60,148 nt of DNA from Bacillus sp. Xin1 (GTDB lineage: Bacteria > Bacillota > Bacilli > Bacillales > Bacillaceae_G): NCBI RefSeq assembly GCF_013314535.1, contig NZ_JABUAE010000029.1, positions 1 through 60,148 of the forward strand, read 5' to 3'. Shown here in pieces: positions 52,197-59,952 of this stretch. The notes below the pieces were generated by a model. It was not told the DNA's origin. It made no database searches and saw only the letters and a list, made by a program, of their open reading frames with translations. The position numbers and the translations under genes are program-made. Each line of letters opens with the position of its first letter. Positions within the stretch are counted from its first letter, which is position 1.

Positions 52197-53396
52197 TTAA
52201 GCAGATTCTATAGCTTTAGCCTTATAAATAAACATTCGACTTAACACCGTCATCACAATTACAAGTAGAAGAAAATATACAGGCATAACAAGTAAAGAAC
52301 CTGTATGCAACTGACTCATTCCCCATATCGTAATTGTAACAATTACATAATATCCCAAACTAAATATAGCACCTGCTGTTCCAATAACGTCCTGGAAATC
52401 TACTAACGCTAAGCTTAAACAATTCGGCAAAGCAATCCCTATTCCTAATAGCAATATAAATATAGCTACAAGAAAAAGAATCATATATATCATATTTGCA
52501 ATCGTTCCAGTAAAAGCAACAGTTGATAAAATAGTAGCTCCTCCCGTCATTACGATGCAACCTATATAAATAATCTTTTCTGGTTTATAAACTAAAAGTA
52601 ATCGCTTTGAAATTTGCGCTCCAATAATGGAAGCGCAAGCTACTACAATACCTAAAAAACCAAATACACCAGGTGATAGATTAAAATGCTCGATAAAGAT
52701 AAACGGTGCTTCAGCGTAATAGCTAAATACTATACCGTTTGTTCCTCCAATTAGCACACCAAATGTTACTACTTTTGGATCTCGAATCATTCGTTTTATT
52801 ATAGCAAAAATATTGATTCTATTTGCCGTTACATTCTTACGAGTTTCTGGCAAGTTCATACAAGTACAAACCAATAGCCCAATACTTATCAAAACTAAAG
52901 TAAGAAAAACACTTCTAAATCCAAATATTTGATCAATCCAACCACCAATTAACGGGCCAATAGCTGGTGTGAATGCAATGACTGCTGAAATTTGTGCAAA
53001 CATGACATGTCGTTTATGCCCATCTACACTTTCACGAAGAATGGTTTGTGTAACAACTGAACCAGTACTTGCTCCAAAAGCTTGTACAAAACGACTAAGT
53101 AGCAATAATTCAATTGAATTGGCCAAGTAACATAATAAACTACCGACACCATAAGTTACAATTCCCCAAATCATCGCAGGACGACGCCCGATTATATCAG
53201 ACAACCATCCCCAGCAAAACACTCCTAAAGCAAATCCTGCAAAGTAAATGCTTAGCGTTAGCTGCGTAGCATTATTACTGACATGCAACGCTTTCGAAAT
53301 ATCTGGTAAAGATGGTGTGTAAATTGTTTCACTAATTTGTGGGAATGCCACAAGAATAATCATTAACCATAATGATGGTACTGAGACTTTTTTCAT
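52197..53396 (-). CDS. Bcr/CflA-type MFS drug efflux pump
   Basis: A 399-residue, twelve-helix antiporter of the Bcr/CflA group (DHA1). Typical landmarks are QISETIYTPSLPDISKAL after helix 1, motif A GWLSDIIGRRPAM and the motif C-like AFTPAIGPLIGGW. TATAGGAGGG stands at good spacing before the ATG. Translation may be controlled by the leader described separately. Relatives export chloramphenicol, bicyclomycin, sulfonamides and others; the substrate here is not known. Confidence 0.85.
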   Translation of the reverse strand: MKKVSVPSLWLMIILVAFPQISETIYTPSLPDISKALHVSNNATQLTLSIYFAGFALGVFCWGWLSDIIGRRPAMIWGIVTYGVGSLLCYLANSIELLLLSRFVQAFGASTGSVVTQTILRESVDGHKRHVMFAQISAVIAFTPAIGPLIGGWIDQIFGFRSVFLTLVLISIGLLVCTCMNLPETRKNVTANRINIFAIIKRMIRDPKVVTFGVLIGGTNGIVFSYYAEAPFIFIEHFNLSPGVFGFLGIVVACASIIGAQISKRLLLVYKPEKIIYIGCIVMTGGATILSTVAFTGTIANMIYMILFLVAIFILLLGIGIALPNCLSLALVDFQDVIGTAGAIFSLGYYVIVTITIWGMSQLHTGSLLVMPVYFLLLVIVMTVLSRMFIYKAKAIESA

Positions 53397-53544
53397 TTTC
53401 TAATACCCTCCTATAACTTAGAAAATCTCAGATATTTAGAGCTTTTCTTCGCTACGGAACTGGAGGGGCCATTATCGAAATACGATCATAAAACAACAAA
53501 CGAAACACCTCGATTGCTTCATGTTAATACCTATAGGAGGGTAT
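53397..53544 (-). promoter_or_regulatory. candidate translational-attenuation leader
   Basis: On the minus strand the leader carries ATACCCTCCTATA (plus 53532-53544), which is the perfect complement of the pump's ribosome site TATAGGAGGGTAT (plus 53403-53415). Between the two lies a 16-codon ORF. Pairing would hide the ribosome site; a ribosome at the leader ORF start would cover the anti-site. The leader's local hairpin (ATACC with GGTAT) is an alternative fold. Confidence 0.5.
53472..53522 (-). CDS. leader peptide candidate, 16 residues
   Basis: MKQSRCFVCCFMIVFR, ATG at 53522 and TAA at 53472-53474, inside the pump leader. The ribosome site (ATAGGT at 7-12 bases) is weak and itself overlaps the anti-Shine-Dalgarno. 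It contains three Cys, two Arg and a hydrophobic stretch, of the size known for stalling peptides of resistance genes. Confidence 0.4.
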   Translation of the reverse strand: MKQSRCFVCCFMIVFR

Positions 53545-53610
53545 GAATTAATATTAATTTTTCATTGCTTCTATTTATAAAGATTAACATATATTATGAG
53601 TTTTTGTATA

Positions 53611-53640
53611 TAAAAAACCTACTAATCAAATAGTAGGCTC
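53611..53640 (-). terminator. terminator of the DUF2642 gene
   Basis: CCTACTA (53618-53624) pairs with TAGTAGG (53631-53637); on the minus strand six T residues follow. Confidence 0.8.
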
Positions 53641-53676
53641 TTCGTTTCATTCTCATATTCCGTCTACAAAGCATCT

Positions 53677-53937
53677 CTATTTTTCAGTTGTAAACCACAC
53701 AATCTGCTGAATTCTCACAAATACCGGTATTTCATTTTCTTCTAATACAACATGATCTGGCTTTATACTTCTTAGCGTCCCATTTACACTGCCACGGATT
53801 GTTTCCACTACAATTCTTTTTCCAACTATGGATTGCAATGTTTGTACAACATATGGGTCAACAAGTGCAACCACATCACCACTTATCTCATAACCATCTC
53901 GAAAATAACCGAACACATCTTCATATGAATAATACAT
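53677..53937 (-). CDS. DUF2642 family small protein (YuzF-like)
   Basis: An 86-residue protein with a single DUF2642 domain, a small all-beta, Sm-like fold. Residues about 26-80 contain VDPYVVQTLQSIVGKRIVVET, GSVNGTLRSIKPDHVVLEEN and the end VRIQQIVWF. Such proteins are common in Bacillus and some occur in spore coats, but their role is not known. Ends in a clean hairpin. Confidence 0.75.
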   Translation of the reverse strand: MYYSYEDVFGYFRDGYEISGDVVALVDPYVVQTLQSIVGKRIVVETIRGSVNGTLRSIKPDHVVLEENEIPVFVRIQQIVWFTTEK

Positions 53938-54016
53938 AGTTGCCCCCTCTTTTCAAGATTTGCTGTAGTGTATGTGGTATGCAACTTAAGGATTTAGACT
54001 ATTTTTGAAGTCAAAA

Positions 54017-54130
54017 GCACATTACTATTCTCTTATGTTAATGAGAAAGAGTGACGTGCTTTTTATGAATATGCACCAAAAACAAGAGTTATCTTTATTT
54101 GCTGAAGAGTTATATCGATTCATTCTATAG
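54017..54130 (+). pseudogene. IS4/IS231-type transposase 5' remnant with upstream hairpin
   Basis: A long hairpin (AAAAGCAC ... GTGCTTTTT) precedes an ATG at 54065; 21 codons follow (MNMHQKQELSLFAEELYRFI) before a stop. The sequence resembles the N-terminus of IS231-type transposases (ELQLFSEELYRHL pattern). A hairpin right before the transposase start is known for IS231, where it blocks read-through. The rest of the element is lost. Confidence 0.45.
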
Positions 54131-54169
54131 TGATGTGAAAAAGTCGATTATTAATGAATTTAAAATAAT

Positions 54170-54211
54170 AAGAAGACCGAATTAAATTATTTTTCTAGTT
54201 TGGTCTTCTTA
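54170..54211. terminator. terminator, likely of the DUF3955 gene
   Basis: AAGAAGACC pairs with GGTCTTCTT around an AT-rich loop. It lies just past the stop codon of the minus-strand DUF3955 gene. Confidence 0.7.
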
Positions 54212-54217
54212 TTTAGT

Positions 54218-54415
54218 CTATTTATTAACTTTTTTCATTTTACTTACAAAAAGACTAAGAATACCGATAGCTAGAAATGAATACCCTATTGGTAGTAAAT
54301 AGAATGGTTCCACAAGAGTACCATCCGATGCAACTTTAGCTCCGATAGTATTATAACTAACTACAAACCCTAGTCCTAAAATAAATGGTATTAAAGTTAG
54401 AATATATTTTTTTAT
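54218..54415 (-). CDS. DUF3955 small membrane protein with an ATA start codon
   Basis: The 65-residue reading KKYILTLIPFILGLGFVVSY and then SDGTLVEPFYLLPIGYSFL with the charged tail KMKKVNK matches DUF3955, a two-helix membrane family. The ribosome site GGAGG is at ideal distance, but the initiator codon reads ATA (54413-54415) instead of ATG. Either ATA is used poorly, or a single change has switched the gene off. No other start codon fits. Confidence 0.65.
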   Translation of the reverse strand: MKKYILTLIPFILGLGFVVSYNTIGAKVASDGTLVEPFYLLPIGYSFLAIGILSLFVSKMKKVNK

Positions 54416-54490
54416 TTTAAAACCTCCATGTTATTCTTCATATATTTCCACCAGACCCAAATAAATTAGTATATCTTCAATAGAGACACA

Positions 54491-55039
54491 TTAATTTAAG
54501 TTATAATATTTTTTGCATAAAAAGAAATGTTGTTTTTCATGTATAGCTATTAAATGAATACTTTGTATTAAGTTTGGATTATGAGCGATTGGATCAGGGA
54601 AACGTATGTGGCCAGCAATGTCATCTTCTATTTTAGAAAGTATTTTTTCTAAATTCTTCGTTTCATTATCTAGCCCTTTAATTAATCTTTCAAATGAAAT
54701 TTTACCTTCTATTCCTTTAGGTGGTAGCAAAATAAAAGGTGCTTTCATTGGTTTATTGTGTTTCTCTTTATATTCAGTATATATGTCCTTACTATGGGTT
54801 TTGTAAGGTAACTTTTTTCTTGCTACAGCAATTGGTCTAGACAGTGGTAAATATAACTTATTTAATTGTCGAAATCGCCTGACCATTAAGTATAAATGAT
54901 AATATGTTTCTCCAAAAGACCACTTATCCTTACAAGGTCGTTCCCATTCTTTGTTTTTGAAATGCTGTATTTCATTAGCGAATGCTTCTCTTTGTTGATA
55001 AATTTTGTTAAAGTGATTAGTCATGTAAATGCTCTGCAT
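54491..55039 (-). CDS. DinB superfamily protein
   Basis: A 182-residue four-helix protein of the DinB/DUF1569-like group. The histidines expected for the metal site are in ETYYHLYLM and AIHEKQHFFL. The start at 55039 has GGGGGAA ahead. Its N-terminus overlaps the end of the next remnant by 23 bp. Activity is unknown; thiol transfer with bacillithiol is one option for the superfamily. Confidence 0.75.
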   Translation of the reverse strand: MQSIYMTNHFNKIYQQREAFANEIQHFKNKEWERPCKDKWSFGETYYHLYLMVRRFRQLNKLYLPLSRPIAVARKKLPYKTHSKDIYTEYKEKHNKPMKAPFILLPPKGIEGKISFERLIKGLDNETKNLEKILSKIEDDIAGHIRFPDPIAHNPNLIQSIHLIAIHEKQHFFLCKKYYNLN

Positions 55040-55316
55040 AATTCCCCCTGTGTATGTTAGTTAAAGTTTCTATAAGTTGTGAATAGCACACTAACTTAAT
55101 ATTATAGTTAGTAAAATTCTTTCCGCTAAACAAACACCAACTATAATTTTCGATAACCCCACGTACATAATGAAATAATTCACCTTGGATTTCTTTGTCA
55201 TCCTTAATAAAATAATTCCTTACTAAAGGTGAATTGATATTGTTTTTAATATCGAATAAACTGATTCCTTTACATTTCACATAACTTTCTTTAAAAGTCC
55301 ATGTATCTGTTAACAA
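55017..55316 (-). pseudogene. 4'-phosphopantetheinyl transferase C-terminal remnant
   Basis: The frame holds TWTFKESYVKCKGISLFDI, the third motif of Sfp-type transferases (W-x-x-KESYxK, with a metal-binding Glu), and a typical C-terminal region ending in NIHRGNYAEH. The N-terminal half with the coenzyme A site is missing and no ribosome site precedes the first start codon, so it is a stump. Confidence 0.55.
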
Positions 55317-55451
55317 AAAGACAGATAACGAACAATGTGTCTTTTATAATAAATTCATGTTGTTTATAATGGAATTATATCGTTTTTTCCACAAATTTCA
55401 ATTTACATTTAAGGCATAAATGTAAGATAAGAAACAAAATGATGAAATCTG

Positions 55452-55467
55452 TTGTCTATAATGACAA
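55452..55467 (+). promoter_or_regulatory. TetR operator containing the -10 box
   Basis: TTGTC-TATAAT-GACAA: an inverted repeat of 5 bp whose 6-bp spacer is itself a perfect -10 box. Binding there must repress the TetR gene. Confidence 0.6.
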
Positions 55468-55488
55468 TAACGAACAGGGAGGTAAAAG

Positions 55489-56103
55489 ATGTTGAAAAAA
55501 GCGGATCTGCGGATTATTCGAACAAAGAAATTTATAAATGATGCTTTTATCAAACTGATAGCGGAAAAGGGATACGGTGCTATTACCATTCAAGACATCG
55601 CAGATGAGGCACTCATCAATCGGGCAACATTTTACTCGCACTACAGGGATAAACAAGATTTGTTAACAAAGCTTAGCGAGGGTGCACTAGAAGAGTTGAC
55701 AAGTAAGATGGTCCTATATGCCCATGTGCAGGGACATCAAATAGATCTTTCGAAACTCGAAGAAGTTTTACAATCAATATTTGAGTGTATAGTAAAACAT
55801 GTAGACTTTTATAAAACCATGTTTGGGCCTCATGGCATTCATGATTTTAACCTACAAATGCAGCAGACTATTATGGATAACCTTGAACGAAATTACATTG
55901 AGCTTAAAATTGGAGAACATGACTCAGATATTCCAAAGGATATGGTATTGCGTTTCTTCACTTCCTGTGTTGTTGGGATGGCAATTTGGTGGCTTCAAAA
56001 TGACATGAAATATTCACCGAAATATACTGCACAACACTTAGTGAAGCTTATGACTAAAGGACCCTTTGGTGCAGTGGGTTTTACATTTTTTAATGAGCGC
56101 TAG
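55489..56103 (+). CDS. TetR/AcrR family regulator
   Basis: A 204-residue repressor with TetR helix-turn-helix (ITIQDIADEALINRATFYSHYRDKQDLL) and a TetR_C_33-like end with VVGMAIWWLQNDM. It is autoregulated by the site above. The adjacent downstream gene is now only the stump of a metal permease, so its former target may be lost. Confidence 0.88.
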   Translation: MLKKADLRIIRTKKFINDAFIKLIAEKGYGAITIQDIADEALINRATFYSHYRDKQDLLTKLSEGALEELTSKMVLYAHVQGHQIDLSKLEEVLQSIFECIVKHVDFYKTMFGPHGIHDFNLQMQQTIMDNLERNYIELKIGEHDSDIPKDMVLRFFTSCVVGMAIWWLQNDMKYSPKYTAQHLVKLMTKGPFGAVGFTFFNER

Positions 56104-56114
56104 AAGGAGCAACT

Positions 56115-56261
56115 GTGTTGGGAATCCTTTTATTATTACCTGCACTGTATAAAGATTCCAGTACACTTGGATTGGCTGTTATTGCTTATTCTTTAGGGTT
56201 GCGCCATGCGTTTGATAGTGATTATATTGTCGCAATTGATAATACTGTTCGAAAACTATAA
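56115..56261 (+). pseudogene. NiCoT (HoxN/NixA) nickel-cobalt permease remnant
   Basis: A GTG start behind AAGGAG gives 48 codons containing GLRHAFDSDYIVAIDNTVRK. This corresponds to the HX4DH metal signature of NiCoT permeases (RHAFDADHIAAIDNT), with DH changed to DY. The frame stops and a bcr1-like element begins 29 bp later, so the permease was cut. Confidence 0.65.
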
Positions 56262-56289
56262 TTTAGAGGGGCCTTTTTGGAGTCTTATA

Positions 56290-56426
56290 GGGGTCCCGCC
56301 ACATCGCCATCAACCTAACGAAATTAAATACTCCCAAAACGAATAAATGAGCTTTTTTGTTACGCACAAAATTTCGTTCTGGGGGTACTATAAAATTTTA
56401 GCTTGATGGATATGTGGTATGCCCCC
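56290..56426. repeat. bcr1-like repeat copy
   Basis: From GGGGTCCCGCCACATCGCCA to TTAGCTTGATGGATATGTGG and a C-rich end; inner inverted pair CCCAAAACGAA / TTCGTTCTGGGGG. Length 137 bp. Confidence 0.75.
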
Positions 56427-56512
56427 AGGAAGTGCCTATCTAACAGAAAAAACGACGCCACAATATGACATCGTTTTCGTATGTAAGGAAGACTAGAAGA
56501 AGCTCTTCTAAC

Positions 56513-57175
56513 CTACTCCCATTTATAAGTCCAAAATTGTTCAATTTGTAACCATTTTAATGTTGCAGCATCTTTGTTTTGCAGTTTTACTTCCGTTTCT
56601 TCTAACATCGCTTCTGTTTGCGAACGATGCGCACGTAAAGCTGCTAATTTTTGTTCAAATGCTTCACTAATGTTGTTAACAACATCTGGTTCACCTAATA
56701 CTTCTTCACGATTTTTTGTAATTGCAACTGCATGAATAACCGGACGCGTTTCTTTTGGCATACGTGATACTGCACGAACTGTAGCACGACCGAATGCATC
56801 ATGGTCTGGGTGAACACCGTGCTCTGGATAGAATGTAATAATTCGTGATGGCTGCACATCGCGAATTACCGTTTCAATTTTATCTGCTACAAAGTCTACA
56901 TCTTCAAATTCTAATGTTTTATCATGAAAACCAAGCATTCTTAAATCCTCAATGCCCATCGCTTCACATGCATCTTTTAATTCTTTTTCACGGATATTTG
57001 GAATTGTCTCACGGTTTGCAAACACATTCTTTCCCATGTTACGTCCCATTTGTCCAAGCGTTCCGCACGCATATGTTACAGGTACTCCTTGCTTTCTTAA
57101 TAAACTAATTGTTCCTCCTGCTGCAAACGATTCATCGTCTGGATGCGGAAATACAACAAGTACGTGTCTTTCCAT
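56513..57175 (-). CDS. bshB2: bacillithiol biosynthesis deacetylase
   Basis: A 220-residue PIG-L-family metal-dependent deacetylase. HPDDES near the N-terminus and HGVHPDHDA carry the zinc ligands and catalytic Asp. It is the B. subtilis YojG (BshB2) type, and the partner gene yojF lies 15 bp upstream as in B. subtilis. It removes acetyl from GlcNAc-malate to give GlcN-malate in the synthesis of bacillithiol, the main low-molecular-weight thiol of bacilli. Confidence 0.92.
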   Translation of the reverse strand: MERHVLVVFPHPDDESFAAGGTISLLRKQGVPVTYACGTLGQMGRNMGKNVFANRETIPNIREKELKDACEAMGIEDLRMLGFHDKTLEFEDVDFVADKIETVIRDVQPSRIITFYPEHGVHPDHDAFGRATVRAVSRMPKETRPVIHAVAITKNREEVLGEPDVVNNISEAFEQKLAALRAHRSQTEAMLEETEVKLQNKDAATLKWLQIEQFWTYKWE

Positions 57176-57190
57176 ACTTTCCCCTCCTTC

Positions 57191-57541
57191 TTACTTAAAT
57201 GGCGTTAAGCTTAACTCAAGTGCTACGGCTAAGCGACCTTTATTGTCATGTCCTGCTAGTAATAGACGATCTTGCTCGTCTACTTCCCAATGCGTAATAC
57301 CTTCAGCATATACCCAGCCATGGTCCATTTTAAGACCTACTCGGTATGGATTTGTTCCTGTTATTTTCCCGCGTTCAAAACGAATGATTGCATTTCGAAT
57401 AAATGCTCCAACTGTCATCATTTTTTCATTAAAATGTGAAGCGTATGCTCCATTTGTCGTTTCTAAATGAATATATACATCTTTATTTACAAAACGTTCG
57501 ATTTCATGTTGAATAACAGCACTATCTTTTACTATTTCCAT
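57191..57541 (-). CDS. yojF: YojF family protein (DUF1806)
   Basis: A 116-residue protein recognised as DUF1806/YojF: HLETTNGAYA, AFIRNAIIRFERGKI, RVGLKMDHGWVYAEG and the end LAVALELSL. It is regularly located directly before bshB2 and is probably cotranscribed with it. Its biochemical role is not known; a link with bacillithiol metabolism follows from context only. Confidence 0.85.
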   Translation of the reverse strand: MEIVKDSAVIQHEIERFVNKDVYIHLETTNGAYASHFNEKMMTVGAFIRNAIIRFERGKITGTNPYRVGLKMDHGWVYAEGITHWEVDEQDRLLLAGHDNKGRLAVALELSLTPFK

Positions 57542-57718
57542 CGGATTTCACCTCTTTAAACCATTTTACGCAAAAGTAATGTAAATTGCTATCTCTATAT
57601 TAGAGGACAAAGCTCACTTTGCATAATAATTTGCATTTCGTTTTTTATTTTTATATAGCATGTGAAATTTATTAATCTTTTTCACTTTTGCAAATTATTT
57701 TCTTTCTCGTTTTGAATT

Positions 57719-57727
57719 TGCTACAAT
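57719..57727 (+). promoter_or_regulatory. extended -10 promoter
   Basis: TG-C-TACAAT with no clear -35. A start near 57734 excludes the GTG at 57729 as initiation codon and supports the ATG at 57786. Confidence 0.5.
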
Positions 57728-57785
57728 AGTGGTTATGCAGAGGGATATATTTCGACAATTGAATACATATTTTAAAGAAGGTGAC

Positions 57786-59114
57786 ATGTTGGAACATTCA
57801 GCACATGAAGTAGCAAATTGGCAATATTATTTTGCGATCGCCGTATTTTTAGTAACATACGGATTTATTATTTCTGAGAAATTGAACCGTGCTGTAATTG
57901 CACTGTTCGGTGCTGCCATTATGATTATTTTGGGAATTGTAGACTTACATACTGCTTTCACATCACATATTCAGTGGGAAACCATTACGCTTTTAATCGG
58001 GATGATGATTCTCGTACATATTACGAGCCAATCTGGTGTATTTGAATATGTAGCCATTAAAGCAGCAAAGACAGCCGGCGGAAAACCCATTCGAATTTTA
58101 TTATTTCTATCCCTACTAACCGCAGTCGGTTCTGCCTTTTTAGATAATGTAACGACCGTTTTATTAATCGTTCCTGTTACACTATCGATTACACGAATTT
58201 TAAAGGTACAACCTGTTCCCTATTTGATTTCAGAAGTATTATTTTCAAATATTGGTGGTACCGCAACGTTAATTGGTGATCCCCCAAACATCATGATTGG
58301 ATCTGCTAATAAACACTTAGATTTTAATGCCTTTTTGCTCAATTTGGCACCAATTGTACTTATTATTTCCATTGTTACATTAGGCATTATTTATTTGATG
58401 TATCGTAAAAAATTAAAAACAACACCTGAACAAATTACAAAACTTATGGCTTTAAATGAAAAGGACTATATTCGTGACCGAAGCTTACTCCTAAAATCGC
58501 TTTCCATTTTAGGTTTGACAATTCTCGGGTTTGTTCTTCATTCGATTATTCATGTAGATGCCGCAGTTATCGCGATGACTGGCGCAACACTTCTCATGTT
58601 GATCAGTGTGAAACAACACGAATTAGAAGATGTATTTGCTCATGTAGAATGGGTAACGATTTTCTTCTTTGCCGGTCTTTTTGTTCTTGTTGGCGGATTA
58701 ATTGATATCGGCCTTATTTCATCCCTCGCAAAAGAAGTGATTGATGTAACAAATGGCGATATTGGCTTTGCTGCCATACTTATCCTTTGGGTATCAGGCG
58801 TGGCATCAGCTACTATTGATAATATTCCATTTGTCGCAACGATGATTCCGCTTATTCAAGATTTAGCATCAGGACTTGGACTTTCTGTTGACTCTCCTCA
58901 AATTGAAGTACTATGGTGGGCATTATCACTTGGCGCTTGTTTAGGAGGAAACGGAACGCTTATTGGGGCATCAGCAAACGTAGTTGTTGCTGGGATTGCT
59001 AACCGCGAAGGACATGGATTTTCTTACCTTAATTTCTTAAAAATTGGTTTCCCGTTAACAATCATTGCATTATTATTATCACATGCTTATATATATTTAC
59101 GTTATTTAATTTGA
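57786..59114 (+). CDS. ArsB/NhaD superfamily ion transporter
   Basis: A 442-residue membrane protein with about eleven or twelve helices of the ion transporter superfamily (ArsB, NhaD, SLC13). Paired motifs SAFLDNVTTVLLIVP and ASATIDNIPFVATMIP are the two inverted-repeat hairpins; GGTATLIGDPPNIMIG and GGNGTLIGASANVVVAG are the following signature blocks. It could carry arsenite, citrate or sodium; gene context does not decide. The start is taken at 57786 because of the promoter and a GAAGGTG site. Confidence 0.8.
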   Translation: MLEHSAHEVANWQYYFAIAVFLVTYGFIISEKLNRAVIALFGAAIMIILGIVDLHTAFTSHIQWETITLLIGMMILVHITSQSGVFEYVAIKAAKTAGGKPIRILLFLSLLTAVGSAFLDNVTTVLLIVPVTLSITRILKVQPVPYLISEVLFSNIGGTATLIGDPPNIMIGSANKHLDFNAFLLNLAPIVLIISIVTLGIIYLMYRKKLKTTPEQITKLMALNEKDYIRDRSLLLKSLSILGLTILGFVLHSIIHVDAAVIAMTGATLLMLISVKQHELEDVFAHVEWVTIFFFAGLFVLVGGLIDIGLISSLAKEVIDVTNGDIGFAAILILWVSGVASATIDNIPFVATMIPLIQDLASGLGLSVDSPQIEVLWWALSLGACLGGNGTLIGASANVVVAGIANREGHGFSYLNFLKIGFPLTIIALLLSHAYIYLRYLI

Positions 59115-59199
59115 CCACTCCCACGGCTAAAGCCCGTGGGCTTTCCCGCTCACAAATTCTGTAAAAAAGTTTGCAGCAATATGCTGCAAACTTTTTTGT
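59115..59199. terminator. IS605-like hairpin followed by a strong terminator
   Basis: CCCACGG / CCGTGGG (59121-59142) resembles a conserved hairpin at the ends of IS200/IS605-family elements, but no transposase is near. It is followed by AAAAAGTTTGCAGCA and TGCTGCAAACTTTTT, a long bidirectional terminator for both neighbours. Confidence 0.7.
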
Positions 59200-59426
59200 T
59201 ACCAAAATATCCCGATAATTGCCAGTGCTCCTAAAATCATACCGCCAATTTGTCCAACGATTGCCGGTGATAGTTGAACACCTTTTTTCACTTCTACAAT
59301 CGGTCTTTCATGCCTAAGCTGTTGAACTTCACTTTGTAATTGATGCACACTACCATGCAATTCTTTTACAAGTTCTTTTAACTCCGCTAATTCTTCATTT
59401 ACTGGCTTTGTTTTTTCTAAATTCAT
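59199..59426 (-). CDS. small coiled-coil membrane protein, 75 residues
   Basis: The N-terminal 40 residues form a coiled coil (ELKELVKELHGSVHQLQSEV) and the last 20 a membrane helix (IGGMILGALAIIGIFW), with the short basic VEVKKGVQ between. Not recognised as a named family; probably a tail-anchored cytoplasmic protein. An AAGGAG site stands before the ATG. Confidence 0.65.
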   Translation of the reverse strand: MNLEKTKPVNEELAELKELVKELHGSVHQLQSEVQQLRHERPIVEVKKGVQLSPAIVGQIGGMILGALAIIGIFW

Positions 59427-59558
59427 ATAACATGACTCCTTATTTCAATCCATATGTTGTAAAATTTCTCCAGTCATTATTCTTTTTCCTGCAAATTATA
59501 TGCATATTATCGAATGTATTTATAGCATAGTTTTTACTCTTAATGAATCTATATATAT

Positions 59559-59680
59559 GGTAGTACCACATGCCCATCAAGCTAATATTATAAAGTACCT
59601 CCTAAACAAAAAATTCACTTCCTACAGTTAATTATTTATGAGAATTCAACTCGTTTTTCATTTTTGGGAATGTATGCTTT
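59559..59680. repeat. bcr1-like repeat, right end eroded
   Basis: Left end GGTAGTACCACATGCCCATC, then AAGCTAATATTATAAAGTAC, and the internal TTATTTATGAGAATTCAACT, which is identical to the copy at 24.6 kb. The right end beyond TTTTTGGGAATGT is hard to follow. Confidence 0.65.
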
Positions 59681-59735
59681 ATTATCCTCAACTTCATTCG
59701 GAAGTAAACTAGCTGAATTAAATTATGTAACAACA

Positions 59736-59775
59736 AGAAGCTGACTTCTGTATTCAACAGAAGTCAGCTTCTATG
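59736..59775. terminator. strong terminator
   Basis: A perfect 15-bp stem AGAAGCTGACTTCTG (59736-59750) with its complement (59758-59772), loop of 7 nt. Confidence 0.8.
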
Positions 59776-59820
59776 GTACTCAACTATCGATATGATTATT
59801 AATAGCATTTCCTGTGGTTA

Positions 59821-59952
59821 TTATCTCGCTATTTTATTATGTGCTTTCGAAATCGTTTCCTCATTTAAAGTACTGTGTTTCATCGAATAAATGAAATATA
59901 TTACTGCTCCAATAGTAATCCAAATACTAGTATTAAAAAATAGAAAACACAT
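59821..59952 (-). pseudogene. amino acid permease C-terminal remnant
   Basis: A 43-codon frame reading NTSIWITIGAVIYFIYSMKH and ending NEETISKAHNKIAR. This is the last membrane helix and tail of an APC-family amino acid permease (IYF-Y-KHS pattern). It has an ATG by chance but no ribosome site; the body is missing. Its hairpin terminator lies downstream at 59736-59775. Confidence 0.6.

Noticed and set aside
53541-53550. A plus-strand ribosome site followed by a two-codon ORF (ATG AAT TAA)
   Set aside because: The GGAGGG here is the complement of the leader's anti-Shine-Dalgarno; the minus-strand explanation accounts for it and a minimal ORF cannot be supported.
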